Below are positions 24,916 through 38,048 of a DNA stretch of 64,000 bases, in pieces (positions within the stretch are counted from its first letter, which is position 1; each line of letters opens with the position of its first letter). The DNA comes from Paramecium tetraurelia. Lineage: Eukaryota > Ciliophora > Oligohymenophorea > Peniculida > Parameciidae. Location: positions 1,739 through 65,738 of the forward strand of contig NW_001799010.1 of assembly GCF_000165425.1 (NCBI RefSeq), read 5' to 3'. The notes below the pieces were generated by a model. It saw only the letters and a list, made by a program, of their open reading frames with translations, had not been told where the DNA came from and made no database searches. The position numbers were made by a program, and so were the translations under genes.

Positions 24916-26059
24916 TTACCAAATCACTCGAGAACCAGGTCTGCCCTTCTCCCCAAGATTGATAGTGTTAGCACGAGAACGTACAACTTCCTCTGTCTTC
25001 AATATTTTCTCAGTGCTGTTAATGCTTTTTATGGTAGATAGCATTTTAGCTTTAGTAGGAGCGGATATAGATCGAGTTCTGTTCTCTGGCTTTTCATCAG
25101 GAGCAGCCACTCTCTTGAGTTTTTTAACAGAAAACAAAGGAGCTTCTGGCGTTAAATTAATGAATTCAAAATTTTGTTTCTTTTGTATTCTTTTGTTTTA
25201 TTGCACTATGAAGTCCTCTCGACTAATCTTGGTTTAGGAAGAGGAGTCTCTCTCAGGGGAAATCTCTTGCAATTCCAATCTTCTTCGTTTTAGCTGGATG
25301 ATCTTCTTCAAGATTAATTAATCCTTTTGATGCTGTGTTTCGAGGCTCTAATGCAAGTAATCTTGTTTTTTCAAGTCTATGTAAATAGCTTCAGGGATCA
25401 AGAGCACCTTGCTATAATGAACATTGCTTTTGGCAGTGGTTTGATAAGGTTTTTCAAGCAATGCTTCGATTTCCTAAAATTTAAATGATTTTCATACTCC
25501 AACCAAAGAGCCAGCAGACTTTATTAGCAACGTTCTATTCTTTGCCATACAGGTCGATGCCAACATCTTATTCTTAGGCATCCTTTTTTCAATCTGTGTT
25601 TCTTCCAATCTCACTTCACCCTCTATTATGTAATATACATGAGTTGGCTTTTGATTCTAACTAAAGAGCATTTAATTCAAATGATAAGTTGTTAATATTA
25701 CTTTATCCAAGTGGAGTTTTATCCATTTTCTAATAAATTAGTCAAATATTAATCACATTCGAGCATCTGGAAATAACTAACACAAGATTTGCTATTTTTG
25801 AAGGTGTTCATAAGATTCCAACTTGTTTTTTAATATTTGTATGGCTCCTTAGTGATTTCTCTGCAGTCTCATAATAAAATTAAATATTATATAACTAATA
25901 TATCTTTGAATTTCTGACTTCAGATCAGAAACCTGTATTAAATATATGTTTAGTTCACTCAAGCCTCACAACATTAATCCTATCCACAAGTACTACTAAC
26001 ATTGAGTCGACTATTTAATCCACCATTTTTTAATTTTGTTCAAGTTTACTTAGTTTCAT
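24916..26059 (-). CDS. cyclic nucleotide-binding domain protein (about 350 aa)
   Basis: After helical N-terminal sequence (MVDQIVDSMLVV, KNKLESYEHLQKQQ), residues ~130-215 form a cyclic-nucleotide-binding beta roll: FSQNQKPTHVYYIIEGEVRL, then AGSLVGVEIEALLEKPYQTT and SNVHYSKVLLIP. VYYIIEGEV is the typical strand entering the Gly-Glu turn. The classical phosphate-binding FGE(L/I)AL...PRxA is poorly kept (GVEIEALLEKPYQTTAK), so ligand binding is uncertain. The basic C-terminus contains KPENRTRSISAPTKAK, a likely phosphorylation region, and ends GRPGSRVIW. Introns of 37-40, 27 and 24 nt give an open frame. It is not a kinase or channel; no other domain is seen. Confidence 0.7.
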
Positions 26060-27000
26060 TTTTTATTTTATCCAAATTTCAAATTGTAGTAGATTATTAA
26101 AAGTGAATCAGATTTAATTGGCTATTTAGTAAGATTTCCCTTTCCTTTGATTTACTTTTGGCTATTCTACCATATTAGACATGATATCAGGGCAAGTAAG
26201 AATAATAATACAGTAATCATTTACTAACCAATTCTGTGTTTTTATTTTGTTACTAAGAACATTAAAATAATTTATGGCCATGATTATCCATTGATATAAA
26301 TAAGTGTAAAGTAACAAATTCAACTGTAATTAATATATTTTGATATACTTATAAAGATAAATGCTAGTCTCTATTTATATTATGACATTCTAATAAAGTA
26401 AGGTTGATTAACAATGACCAAAATTGATTAATGAAGGTCAAGAAATGATACTGAGTAGATATGATCAATTTTAAGTTTTCATGCGTTGATAGAAATCGAG
26501 TATTTCTAGATTTTCTATAGATTTAAACTGATTTAAAACGAATAGCGTAGCATACCTACAGTATTTCTAAACATCTAACTTTCACTTTCCCCATATCCAC
26601 ACAATTGTTAAGTTAAAGATGTACTTGCATTGGTTGATTAAATTAAGTCTATCGTCATTTTCAATATGATTAATTATCTATTTCTCACATGTAGTATTTG
26701 TGTTATTTTGAATATAGTTTAGTCTCTCACTAAGTTAGTAGATGTAATATTCATATTATAATCACCAAGGAAATTACATATTTATTAAGTATAGATTCCT
26801 CTTCATATTCTCTTAGGCTGACTCAGGATTCCTTGCTAATAGAGATATTATCTAATAATTTCCAATCTTAATGATTTCCCTCATAATAATTTGGATATTT
26901 TTTATGTGTTGTATAATTTAACGTCTGAACTGGAAAAACATAAGAATATTAATGAGTATGATAAATTTTATTATTGATAATAATAATTATAATTTATATA
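26060..27000 (-). other. intergenic DNA with possible decayed coding remnant
   Basis: Between about 26520 and 26950 the minus strand reads protein-like in one frame (HKKYPNYYEGNHQDWKLLD, then LREYEEESILNKYV), but this frame is interrupted by at least five TGA codons and no introns remove them. It may be a relic of a lost gene. The remainder shows nothing I can assign. Confidence 0.3.
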
Positions 27001-28043
27001 ATGGGAGGTGGTTCTAGCAAGGAGGATGAAAATCAAGTGAATCTCGATAAGTATTTATAAAGTGCAGAATATAAATAAAAACTAAATGCTGTTTATTCAG
27101 GATATAATAATCAATAATAAGCTCTGCATGTTCCATAACATTAGGATGATGATGATGATTACATTAACGATGGTTATTAAGGGATATAAATAAAAACAAA
27201 GCCATAGATCGCCACCATTTAGTCAACGACTCTTAGTGCTCAATAGAATGATGTCTATATAATTAAATCATCATTTAAATTTGTAATCATAATTATGAAT
27301 ACTAGATTTAAATAGGAGAGACAACCTATTAATTAGCATTCTTATATACTTGTCCAGAACAAACCTAGGTCGATGTGTGGTTTTTGGGTCAAGAGAATTT
27401 GAAAACAGGGGAAATTACATCTCTTTACGGAAATACCTAATTATAAAAACAAATCTAAGGCTTCTATGTTCAAAAGGGATAAAACCAGGATTTTTCATAA
27501 AACAAAGTGATTCTTGATTTGAAATTAATAAAAATCGAATCTATGAAGTAATATCAGATGAAATAGGATGAATTTTCATTTCCACTCATAGTCAAAATTG
27601 TAAGTAATTGACATACGATTTTAGTCAAAAGTCAATCTAGATCATTCCTTTACTTATTATTGCACCGTGGAAAGGAGTCAAAACCAATTAGTTGCATAAT
27701 GTATGGGAAGCAAATTGAGAGTAATAATAAATTCTATCATGCTAGATCAATGGTAAAGAGTTCTTGACTAAGGATGTTTATGGGATGAATGATAGTGTCT
27801 TAGGGAAGAAGGATGACAAGTAGATACATTGAATTATTATCTTTAGTGAAAAGGAACCTTGCAGAATTTGCTTAACGAATATCATCGATACCATGATTTA
27901 ACCATGTCAACATGTCATTTTATGTTAGGAATGCTGTTAGAATTTGAGGATGACAGGCCAGAGATGTCCGATATGCAGATCAGGTAGATATTATTTGTAT
28001 TTTAGAGATTAAGGAGTTTATTATAATTGCAAAAGCAAATTGA
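27001..28043 (+). CDS. MGRN1/RNF157/LOG2-type RING E3 ubiquitin ligase (306 aa)
   Basis: MGGGSSKEDENQVNLDKY starts with an MGGGSS sequence suited to N-myristoylation at Gly2. A beta-rich central domain follows (FIQIGETTYQLAFLYTC, VILDLKLIKIES, DHSFTYYCTVERSQNQLVAQ), which is the substrate-binding part of the MGRN family. The C-terminal RING finger is CRICLTNIIDTMIQPCQH...CQECCQNLRMTGQRCPICRS near residues 245-290, the MGRN-specific C3HC4 arrangement. Five introns (22-27 nt) leave 307 codons. Relatives mono-ubiquitinate receptors and endosomal proteins. The gene ends 26 bp before the next gene on the same strand. Confidence 0.85.
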
Positions 28044-28069
28044 AATATTATAAATATTTTTATTATAAA

Positions 28070-28895
28070 ATGACTGAGTTCAAGGAAGTATACTCATTTT
28101 GTATTTAGGATAAATTCTTTAATAAATCTGGAGATTCGGAGGATTCTGCTGACAAGCTGAAAAAGAAAATACAAAAATCTAAACATTAGGGTGGAATCTC
28201 GACGTCTTCTAAGATTAGAGAAATGTTTAAAAAACAACAATTTAAGGAGATTGTAAATTGGGCTGAGAAGGATACCAGCAACACGATTATCCATGAATAT
28301 GATGAGATTAAGGTGAATTCACAAACTTTGAAAGTAGGATAAAATGCATTAATTAAAAATGCGAATAATCCATCTGAAGATTATGTAGGAAAAATATAAA
28401 GAATAATTACAATTAATGAAAATAAATCATCTAAACTTATTTGTCTATGTGAAGTCAGATGGTATCCACGATAGTCAATAATAGGTTTTATCGTAAAAGT
28501 GAAGTCATTAAATTTAGACCTTAGGCTAAGAGTTGGATTTCCAACAGTGAGGTTTTTAGTACTACTTGTACAGATTATATATTGGCATCAGCCATCTTAT
28601 CTCCTTGCATCATATACTCTTTAGAAGAATATGAAAGTGCACAGACTTTGGATAAATGCACATTCTTTACCAGATTAGGATGGATACCAAGTAAAAACAG
28701 ATTTGAAGGTTACACAAAATTGTAAAATCATTGTACTTGTAAATAACCATTGAATCCTGACTTGCCATCAATCTAGGTATTCAACACCCAAATATTTAGT
28801 GTGATAAATGCCAGAAATGGTATCATATGAATTGTGTTGGAGTTACTAAAGCGGACTATGATTAAAAAGAATACATCTGTGGATGTTGTAGATGA
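28070..28895 (+). CDS. BAH-PHD chromatin reader (about 252-259 aa)
   Basis: A lysine-rich N-terminus (DKLKKKIQKSKHQGGISTSS) is followed by a BAH domain at about residues 75-200: LKVGQNALIKNANNPSEDYV, CEVRWFYRKSEVIKF, SNSEVFSTTCTDYILASAI. The protein ends in a PHD finger HCTCKQPLNPDLPSIQ-CDKCQKWYHMNCVGVT...ICGCC. The Cys4-His-Cys3 order and the WYHMNC core are intact, so histone-tail binding is expected, with H3K4me-type recognition likely but not proven. Introns of 23 nt at about 28467 and 28776 restore both domains. A third, 21-nt stretch near 28098 (GTATAC...TTTAG) is in phase and may or may not be spliced. Such plant-EBS/SHL-like BAH-PHD architecture is common in chromatin regulators. Confidence 0.85.
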
Positions 28896-29870
28896 AATAT
28901 AATTAAAAAAGGCTTAAATTTTAAACATTTGATTTATTCTCTAATCTCCAATTTATAGATCAAGAATTATATTCTCTTAATTGAATATATATATTTTATG
29001 AGATAATGTTATTATTACAATAATGTTATTGAACTTGAGAAATAAAAGGTTACCAATATTTGGAATTTTAAGTAGAATTTTAATCGCAATGCAAAGCATA
29101 AATCATTCGCACTAATCAAAATTATATTAAATATATTCAGTAGGATTATTATATATGCTAATAGAATCTTGAAGAATTATAGATACTAAAAAGATTTATT
29201 ATAGATTTTATTCAAATTTAATTAAGCATTTATTATTTTGAAAATAGAGAATCAATTTTATAACCCTACTGAAATTCTTGTTGTATGAGATGAAGAGAAA
29301 AGGGTCACTAATTAATATTTCTAAGAATCTTGCCTTTAGATATCAATTTACTGATAGATATGAAGGATATATTGGTATATCTGACCATCCTTATGTTATT
29401 TTTTCAATACTTCTTCACAATTAGTAGTTTAGTTGTGATTTCATTTAATGATATTTATATTATAGATAGATCTATTATCCAAACTTCATAGAGTCCTTTT
29501 AATAGTAATATTATTTCTAGTTGCATAATCAATATGTACAAATTACGTGATTAGAGGTTAAATTTATATAAACAGAATTTTCGGAAGTAAACAATTAAAT
29601 CATACCTTAAATTTGTACTTAGAAGTAGCATAGAATTACATGAAATTTTAATTAAAAAAAATCCTTTTATTAAATAATTTTGAGTAATTAGATAAATTTT
29701 AATTATTTTGTTAATGATAAATTTGATTAAGTTTTTGCATATTTGAATAGCGTTGTTTAAATTTGGCAATTGTTAAGAATAGTTACTTCTTTTTATTTTC
29801 TTAGAATTTTTTACACTCATTTAAGGATATATTAGATAAAGTGAATATTATATATAGTAAAAAAGAATAA
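28896..29870. other. AT-rich intergenic DNA
   Basis: Nearly 1 kb with many TGA codons in every frame and composition poorer in GC than neighbouring genes. I see no RNA gene. Confidence 0.5.
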
Positions 29871-31643
29871 TCAGGTAGAATATTTTGAGATTTTTAGAAA
29901 TGTAATTATCATTTCTTTAGTAATTGTTTCTGGTTCAATTACATCGTTTTGTTATTATTATTTCTATCCACTTTAATTCACCAAATTATTTTCTTTTGGC
30001 AATAATCTTCTTTTCGACAAATTTCTTATAGACAATTTTCTTTTTGGATATTTGAAGTTTTCAAGATCTGTGCATATTGTAGTTTTATTAAATGACAATT
30101 GTTCCAATTGGTCATACACTACAGAATGCGAGTTAAACAATAAACTAATTTATTTGCTCATAAATTTATTAGCAAATGAGGGCATTGTAGATTTCTTGTT
30201 GATTTTGGAGAGTATCCTATTAATGGTTATGGCTTAAATCTATTGAATAGGATAAAATAATGTATAAGTAAAGATGTACAGAGCCAAACAGATAATAAGA
30301 AATAATGCTAACAAGATGAAAACGTGAAGTCCCACTTAATTTAATAGTTTTTATTAAAGTTCTTCTTAGAAGCGTGAGTAAAACTATTAGTACTCCTTAC
30401 TGCTCAACAACCTAGAGATAGCAAGATATGTTTTACATAATTAATTTCATTGAATATTCAGGAATTTCTTAGATTCCTATTATCATTTCTTATTCATATA
30501 GACTATTATAGAGGCAATACAAAGAAGATGAATGTTTACTCAAGAATGGACATGCGGACGTATCGTTTTATGATTGCGTGTTCATTCTTTCCCAATCGCT
30601 CTGGTTGAATCCTGTGATGGATTAATTGTAAATGTAAAGGGGCAGTTAGTCAACACTTACATGATACGGGTGCATAATCATGATCCCAGAGGTTGATACA
30701 AGATAAATGACTTAAAATCCAAATTCTTGGGAATTAAGAATTTAAATAATTTCTGCTCCCAAAAAATTGGTTCCCACTCCTCCAATTAACTCTAGATTTT
30801 CGTCTACAATAGGGAGCACCAAAGATAATCCTATTTTTTTGTCTGTAAACACTACAATTACATATTATCAACATGAATTACGCAAATAAGGCTGTGTGAA
30901 AGATTTTGAATATTCGTTATATGGTTTCTTCTTATTATAGTTATTTCTGACCTCGATAAACCATTCTCGCTTCTCCGGATCATAAGAGTAGATCCCCTGT
31001 CCTCTGTTAAGACATGGATAAACAGCATTGGTTTTTTCGCTGATTATGTATGAATACAAGAATGACTAACTCAAGATATTCCCCTGATAGAGAATTTATG
31101 CATAGGTTTGAGTCTGCTCCTGAATCTTCATGCCTATGAGCTCATCTAAACTCAAAGGATCTTCAAAGGCTGTGATGTTGGAATAACACATAAAAGAATA
31201 GGAGATGTCAGAGCTGCCATAGCCTTTAACTATTCTTATCGGATCTGGTATTTAATTTATGCCTCCATACAGCATTTAGTAATCCGTATCAAGTTGTAAG
31301 GAGTGCAGTTTTACTTACTTTTTAGTCATATGATACAATCGATGAAAGGAAACGAGACTATTTCCATCTAGCATATGATATTGGATTTACTTAAATAAAA
31401 GACTCTGTTGAAGTACCCTTCATACAATTTAATTGTTTTCTCTTAGATTTTAACGGAGGTATCAGCAAAAATTTTATTAGAAATCTAGGAAAAATACTGT
31501 TTCAGCAAAGAATAATGGATCAGATTTACTGAGAGAACATAAGAGACTATCACAAGGATAATTATTGAGACCAAAATTATCAATTAGGTCCTCAATTTCA
31601 AATTATTCAAACAGGAAGTAAAAAATCCTCGTTTCTTCTCCAT
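29871..31643 (-). CDS. Cache-domain membrane receptor-like protein A (564 aa)
   Basis: MEKKRGFFTSCLNNLKLR is followed by a first transmembrane helix LIILVSIIILVIVSYVLSV, then a ~330-residue extracellular part with double-Cache features: GYGSSDISYSFMCYSN, YPCLNRGQGIYSYDPEKREW, TDKKIGLSLVLPIVDENLEL and GVGTNFLGAEI. A second helix near residue 430 (HVFILLALFLIICLALYIF) leads to a basic cytoplasmic tail. Introns of 23, 30 and 25 nt leave 565 codons. Cache domains bind small extracellular ligands such as amino acids in bacterial chemoreceptors. No kinase, HAMP or cyclase domain follows, so signalling would need partners. It is the downstream member of a tandem pair with the gene at 31847. Confidence 0.75.
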
Positions 31644-31846
31644 TTCACCAATGAAAACAAATTATTTAAATTTTATTAACACAAAAAATAATAATTAGAA
31701 ACTACTTCTAAAACAAATGATTTAAATGATATCATTTATAATTATATATATTATAATTACTAAATTATTGTGTTTTAATTAATTGTTGTAACCACAAATT
31801 TGCTCTTTAGAAATTAGAATAAATGTGTATAAAAATACTTAAAGAT

Positions 31847-33619
31847 TCAATATAGAAGGAACTTAGTGTTTTGTTATTTGAGAACTCTTTTAATTATAGA
31901 AATGGCTGCATTTTCAAATTCCTCACCTCCGCTGAAATCTTTTAAACATCTGAATCTTAACTCTTGATGTTGTTTGATTTAATCAATATTTCTCATAAAT
32001 GCAGCCTGAGTTACAGAGTACTGTTTGGTTGGATATTGAATGTCTTCAAACTACTTGCATTCACTTGTTTTTATTAATGATAATGATTCCAATTTATTCA
32101 TCACAATCTTATAAGTTTGAACCAAAGAAACTATTTCATCACTCATCCAAACCTCTGCAAATTCCGATATTTGCTATTAGTTTCTTCTCTGTTAAATAAT
32201 TAAATTGATCGCCTATTTTTTTATGATTTCAATTGGATGAAATAATATTTATGTAACCACAATAATCATTAAACAAAGAACCACACATGATACAAACAAC
32301 CATATAATGTTATTGCTGGTTGTTTCATGTAAACTTATCTCTATTTTGGATTAGAAATCATCGTAGAATTTTAAGTACTCTGAACTACTCAGCAACCTAA
32401 TGATACTTATAACTGCTTACATAATGAGTTTCATCTTGAATTCTGGAATTTCTCGAGTACCTATAATCATCTCTTGATTATAATAGGAGTTGTATCTACA
32501 TTTTAGAAGGGAGGACATTTTGGCAAATTTAGGACAAGAGGAATCTGAATTTAGATTTAAGATATATTCCCAATCAGTCACATTGAAGCCAGTGATGCTT
32601 TCATTATAAATGAAAAGAGGCAGTTGTTCCACTGTTACTTTATAGGGATGCATTATCATAACTCCCTTTTCGGATACAAGATAAATTATTTAGAATCCAA
32701 AAGAATTAGATTTCATCATTTCAACTATTTCTGAACCTAAGAAGTTCGAGACCACTCCTCCAATTAAGGCTAAATTACTATCAACAATTGGAAGTGCCAT
32801 GGAAAGTCCGATCTTTTTGTCCGTGTACACTATTTAATTAATTCAGATATTGATACAGAGATATGGTTGGGTAAATGTGTAATGATACTTATCATATGGC
32901 GATTTGCTTTCATAGTTTCTTTTCAGCTCAGTGTACCAATCTCGTTTTTCAGCCACATATTGATAAATTGCTTTGTCTCTATTTAAACAAGGGTAAATGG
33001 AATTTAATTTCTCTTTCATAATATACGAGTATAAGAAGGATTGGTTGATTAAATTTCCCTAATAAAATATTTGTGCAGCCGCTTGGAGCTACTCCTCTAC
33101 TTTCAGGCCCACCTTTTCTTCGAATGTCAAAGGGTTATTGAATGATGAAAGGTTTGAGTAACACATGAAGGAATAGGAAATGTCATAATTGCCATAACCC
33201 TTGATAATTCTCAAGGGGTCTGGAATTTTTGTTGTTCCTCCATATTACATTTGAAACAATGGGTTTGTGTCGAGAGGGTGTAATAGTACTTGGTTTTTGG
33301 AAGTATGATATAATCGATGAAATGACACCAAAGCGTTGCCATCTGAAATGTAAAAAAAATATTTACTTAAATTAAATACTTCATTAAAATGCTAGAAGTA
33401 TTCTTCCATCATATTTGACAAAAGGTGATTTGAGTTATCTTGAAACATATAATCTGACAATTCTGACAAATAATTTATTAGTAGAGAATGATGAATTAAG
33501 TTGAGTGCAAGAACATAGGACACAATAATTAAGACCTGTATCGAAACTATAATAATAAATTGCGTGCTTAATTTTAATTTGCCTATACATTTTGTAGCAA
33601 AATGCCTATTTTATTTCAT
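31847..33619 (-). CDS. Cache-domain membrane receptor-like protein B (565 aa)
   Basis: Paralogue of the gene at 29871 with the same span of 1773 bp and three introns at the same positions and phases (24, 27 and 24 nt). N-terminus MKQNRHFATKCIGKLKLSTQ, TM1 FIIIVSIQVLIIVSYVLAL, then GYGNYDISYSFMCYSN, YPCLNRDKAIYQYVAEKRDW, TDKKIGLSMALPIVDSNLAL and GVVSNFLGSEIVEMM. TM2 is IIWLFVSCVVLCLMIIVVTQ, followed by a cytoplasmic tail that differs from copy A (LRFRCLKDFSGGEEFE). Extracellular parts are much more similar than tails, suggesting a common ligand type but diverged coupling. The start was fixed by comparison with copy A. Function is inferred from the Cache fold only. Confidence 0.75.
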
Positions 33620-34569
33620 TTTTTTTAAATTTCTTAATAATATATCAGATGAATTACCAAAAAAGATTAATTTAGTTAAATTATTGTTACTTTTCTTGTA
33701 TTTAGATGAAGAAACAATCGTAACAAAATATGCTGTTTATTTTTAGAAAAAGATTTCTTATAACAATTTTTTAGTACATAATGTCTTTTATTAAGAATTT
33801 TTTTAAACTTGGTTTACAATTAAGAAAGGGTTTATAAACAAAAACCTATTAAAAAACAAAATTTATTTTTATAGATTTTTAGAAAATACAATTATGTAAA
33901 TTAATATATTCTCTGGAAGATTATTTTCAATTGTTTAAATATCTAAACTAGAGAAGATAGATATATAACTTTGAGCAAATAACTTCCTTTGGATTAATTG
34001 GTTGTCAAAAAATATTAAAATTAGAATAGAAATAGAACAATTTTAATCTAATAATATTTTCCGACTTACTTTGGATTTTACTTGAAAATCCAGATGTTTT
34101 ATATAAATCAATCTTAGAGTTTAGTTTATAGTTTGTTGATTGTATTACTGAAATTGATAATAATTTTTTTGGTCTTTCTATTACTCCTATACATATTTGA
34201 AATTATGGTTAGAAATTATTGAATTAAAATTTATTATAAATGAAGAGATAGGAAGGCAGGAATCTGAGAAATCTAAGTGGAAATGAAAAATGCAGCAATG
34301 TTTTTAAGGTAAATCCTCAATCATAAATGGAGTCAAAACCTATTTTATATTATATAAATCTCCGGATTGATAATTTTTTAACCAATATTGGTCCCAAATA
34401 TTCTTATAAGTGTCTCTAATTTTCATAATATACCTATGGGAGGCATGCTTGGATATCAATAATCACCACACCAAAATGGGTTCTTATGGCAATAGATTAT
34501 CATTCTTACGCCTTTTAATATTAATTTATTATATAATATTTTATTTATTAATTTTTAAATCTAACAATA
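33620..34569. other. intergenic DNA
   Basis: A continuous TGA-free frame from ATG 34240 reads into the next gene, but its composition upstream of 34570 is hydrophobic and Tyr/Ile-rich without domain character, so I treat it as chance. The rest is very AT-rich with nothing assignable. Confidence 0.4.
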
Positions 34570-37500
34570 ATGTATTATAATACACCCATCACACCCACTA
34601 AACCCTCTTAATCCAAATATTAATATCAAACTCCATACAATTTGAATTAATCTCCTTATTACTATGATCAATATGCAACATATGCATTTTGTAATACTTT
34701 TCCTTATTCCACTTAGAAACTCAAAACAATCAACCCCTAAATCATAATTCAAGAAGTAATGCAGAGGAGCAATAAGACACCCTAAATATGAAAAATGAAT
34801 AGTTTAGCAGTCCTGCCACCCTCATCAAAGCAAACATCATCAACAATAGAACCATGATTTTTACTAATTACTTATAACTTGATTATGCGATGATCTTTGA
34901 AGAACAGCTAAAAATCATTAATAATCATTAAGATTATATCAAAAAACTCTGTTCTCTTAGATTGGAGATACCCAACATACAAGTAATACTAACTACTCTA
35001 AAATAATTGAAATAAGATGTCTTATCATCATAACATACACAGGATAAATAAATATATGAAACAATTATAAAGCCCAAGACTTAATAAATGATCTATCACT
35101 CCATATCACTTCAAAAGAATTTAGAGGGTTTACTAAATTTGTAGGAATAACCCAAGAATCCTTGTTTTAAGAAGTAGAACAATATAGATTAAGCAATAAA
35201 AATTAGATTTGAAGATTAAATTGTCCTATTACAACAGGAGCTATCCTAATATGAGGAGTTAGCAGCCAACATGTTGACATCTATCAAACATTATTAGGCT
35301 CAATTCGATTTTTTAAAAGATGAAAAAGTAATAAAACAATAATAAGAATTATGGGATAAGGAGAAGGATACTATCTTAGAATATTTAACTAATAAATTAT
35401 CACAATCCATTCTAAATTTAATTCAAACTCATCAATAGGAAATGTTTAAAATAACTTAGGATGAAGTCAACCCTATTGTTCACTCAAAAGGAGGAGTAGT
35501 TTACTTTTACGAAACCCTTTCTATTATAGATGGCTAAATTTATTCAATCGAATAAATTAAAGTCTAAATTCTAAACTATGAATAGTAAATTGTGTAACTA
35601 AAGGTGAATTATCATGAGTTTGAGGAGTTTTATAACAAAATAAAAACTATTCATGCTGAGATTGTTGCCTTGTCTAAAAAGGTTAAGTAAATCAATTGCA
35701 CTTAAGTGTAACCATTGCTGCAATAGTATTAATTGAGTTAAAGAAAAAAGTGCTCATAAAGAATGGAAAAATTGTAAGAAGAGATTAAACAATTATTCTT
35801 TTAAGGTTAGCTTATTGAAAAAATTAATGTAAAAGCGATTATGAAAAATTTTGAGTCTTTTCATTTTGATGAACAAATTTAAACTATAGAACATCAAATC
35901 CAAGAATTCGAGGACACTTATACAAGATAATAATTTCAGGTCCCATTTAGTAAAATTAAATAATTGTCACAATTGATTATTAAGTAAGTTTATTAATATA
36001 TATTAAAGATTTGAAGAGGATTATTATAATGCTAATAAGATGTGTTTGGAAATTACAAGATTAATAAAGTCAATAACATTTGTAGGATATATATCATATC
36101 TAAATGAAGCAATCAATAATAAGTACATATAAGCATTGCAACGGATATCTTTAAAGAAAGGGCATTTGCTGAGTTTCAAATTTTGTAATTAAGAGATTCT
36201 AACTAAAATTAATAATTTATTAGTTTTTTAATTTCCTTATTTTGATTGGAGCGAGCAATTAGATCTAGAAAAAGATCGGATATATCTCATCTAAGAATAG
36301 TATATATGGGCTAGGGAAACAGTGATTGAATTAAGTTAAATAAAAGAATTATCGAGTGAGATAAAAATAATGAAATAATTGCTTACTTTAGACAATGAAT
36401 TGGAAAAAAGTTTAACTGTAATTGAAAAGTATCTAGAGTTGAAGGATAAATTAGGAACTGAAAGGATTGATATAATTAGTTGGCCAAAGTTAGAATTAGA
36501 ATTAGTCAATGAGTCTAGCCAGTTTTGCAACCATATAATATAATAAATAAATGATAGAGTTAAAGCCATTTAATAACTAAATGAAATCTAATTGCTTTCG
36601 AAATTGGATTAGATATTTTCTGATTTTAATTAGCAAAACTAGCAATAACTAATATAATTATCAAAAGAACTTTAAAGCAAAGAATTTTCATAAATAATCA
36701 AGCCTTAAATTTAAATAGCTCAACAATTTATCACTGTTTGTATACAACATTTTGATGATGAGATAGACAAAAAGTTTTGTTAGACCATAACATATTAAGA
36801 ATTAGAAGATGAGTTGGGAGGAATTACGAAGTTAAATTAATTAAGACACATCAATGAACAAAATCAAAACAATTAGGAATTACGAAATTTACTTTATGAT
36901 CAAGTGATGCCATTTATGAGATAAAAGCTGAAAAGTGACTTTTCAAATTTATTCTAATTGAAGGTAATATAGAGTTAAGGTGGAACCAACAATTATGACC
37001 CATACAAATTGCAATTGAGAACTGATTTGCTGTATCCCATATACAGAGTAGACATCAATTCAAATTAATATTGTATTTAGGAGAAAGTGAAGATTGAAAG
37101 CATTATAGATTAGCCAGACTTGAGACAATTATTCTAGGAGTTTCGCTCATTCTTAAATCAATGTACAATTATTATGAGAAATAATAATAATGACATTTAC
37201 AATGATTAAGAGTTTATCCTATAACTAATAGATGCTTTTGAGAAGTCATGGGTTCTTAATATCCACCTAACAGATCTTCAGTCTATCAAATCGTTTCACT
37301 AAAATCTAAAATAGTGGCCAGAAGCCAAATAATTTGAATAGTAGCTATTACCATTGGGTATAGTGTTGAAGGAGGAATACTCTAAATATTTAGAGGCATG
37401 TCGATAAAAAGTGTTGTCATTGACATCTGGAATAAGTATCACAGTAGACCCAAATTAGGAGAACTTAATTTAAGATATGATAAAATTCAATTTTAATGGC

Positions 37501-37659
37501 AAGGTGTGTTGCCTTCACGAATTATGCCAAAATTATTTTTATAGAGATTCTTTGTCATTGATAGTTGAATCATTGGAAGGTAATTTGAGATTGTTAAGCA
37601 ATCATATTGTATTAATTAATGGAAAATAATTGTAGTATAATGATCAAATTGTCTTGTGA
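34570..37659 (+). CDS. large helical protein of unknown function (1012 aa)
   Basis: The N-terminus MYYNTPITPTKPSQSKYQYQ is Tyr/Pro/Gln-rich and disordered. A 26-nt intron at 34691-34716 and a 25-nt intron near 35983 (ends AAAG) leave exactly 1013 codons. The body is a long series of helices (for example YEELAANMLTSIKHYQAQFD) with predicted coiled coils, then a more compact C-terminal third containing LQLRTDLLYPIYRVDIN, LRQLFQEFRSFLNQC and FNGKVCCLHELCQNYF. No motif of a known enzyme is visible. Likely a ciliate cytoskeletal or cortical protein, but that is a guess. Confidence 0.7.
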
Positions 37660-38048
37660 TTATTATTATTTCAAATACGAATTATAAACATTCTTGCAAA
37701 AACTATCACGATTTATAATATTTGATCTATCCTACGATTGTATGATTTCAAAAGAGACATCGTTTAGTTGTATTTCCATTAATATCATGTTTTCGAATTT
37801 ATCTTACTTAAAAATGGATTATTTGTATAGAATTTTTTATTGATTTTTATAACTCTCTTAAGGAAAGTAGAATAAGATTATTCTGAAATTGAATTCTCAG
37901 ATAGATGACATATATATTAAATAATGCGTAAAAATAATGCAGTAATGTATTAATGTTAAATCAAATATGTTCAATTTCCATAATTATATTACGCACTTCT
38001 CCAAAATCAAGAAGAGTCCTATCATTGTTTTGATTATTAATTTTAATT
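37660..38048. other. intergenic DNA
   Basis: About 390 bases between two co-oriented genes. Frames are closed by TGA and no structure was noted. Confidence 0.45.

Noticed and set aside
24959..25237. Plus-strand 92-codon open frame opposite the cyclic-nucleotide-binding gene
   Set aside because: The minus-strand frame gives a recognisable domain protein with introns; the plus frame is its complement.
29551..29769. Minus-strand 72-codon open frame in the 28.9-29.9 kb spacer
   Set aside because: Composition is typical of AT-rich noncoding sequence, and there is no conserved motif.
34240..34569. 5' extension of the 1012-aa gene to an upstream ATG at 34240
   Set aside because: The frame is open but composition is Ile/Tyr/Phe-rich and unlike the protein; the start at 34570 gives a coherent disordered N-terminus.
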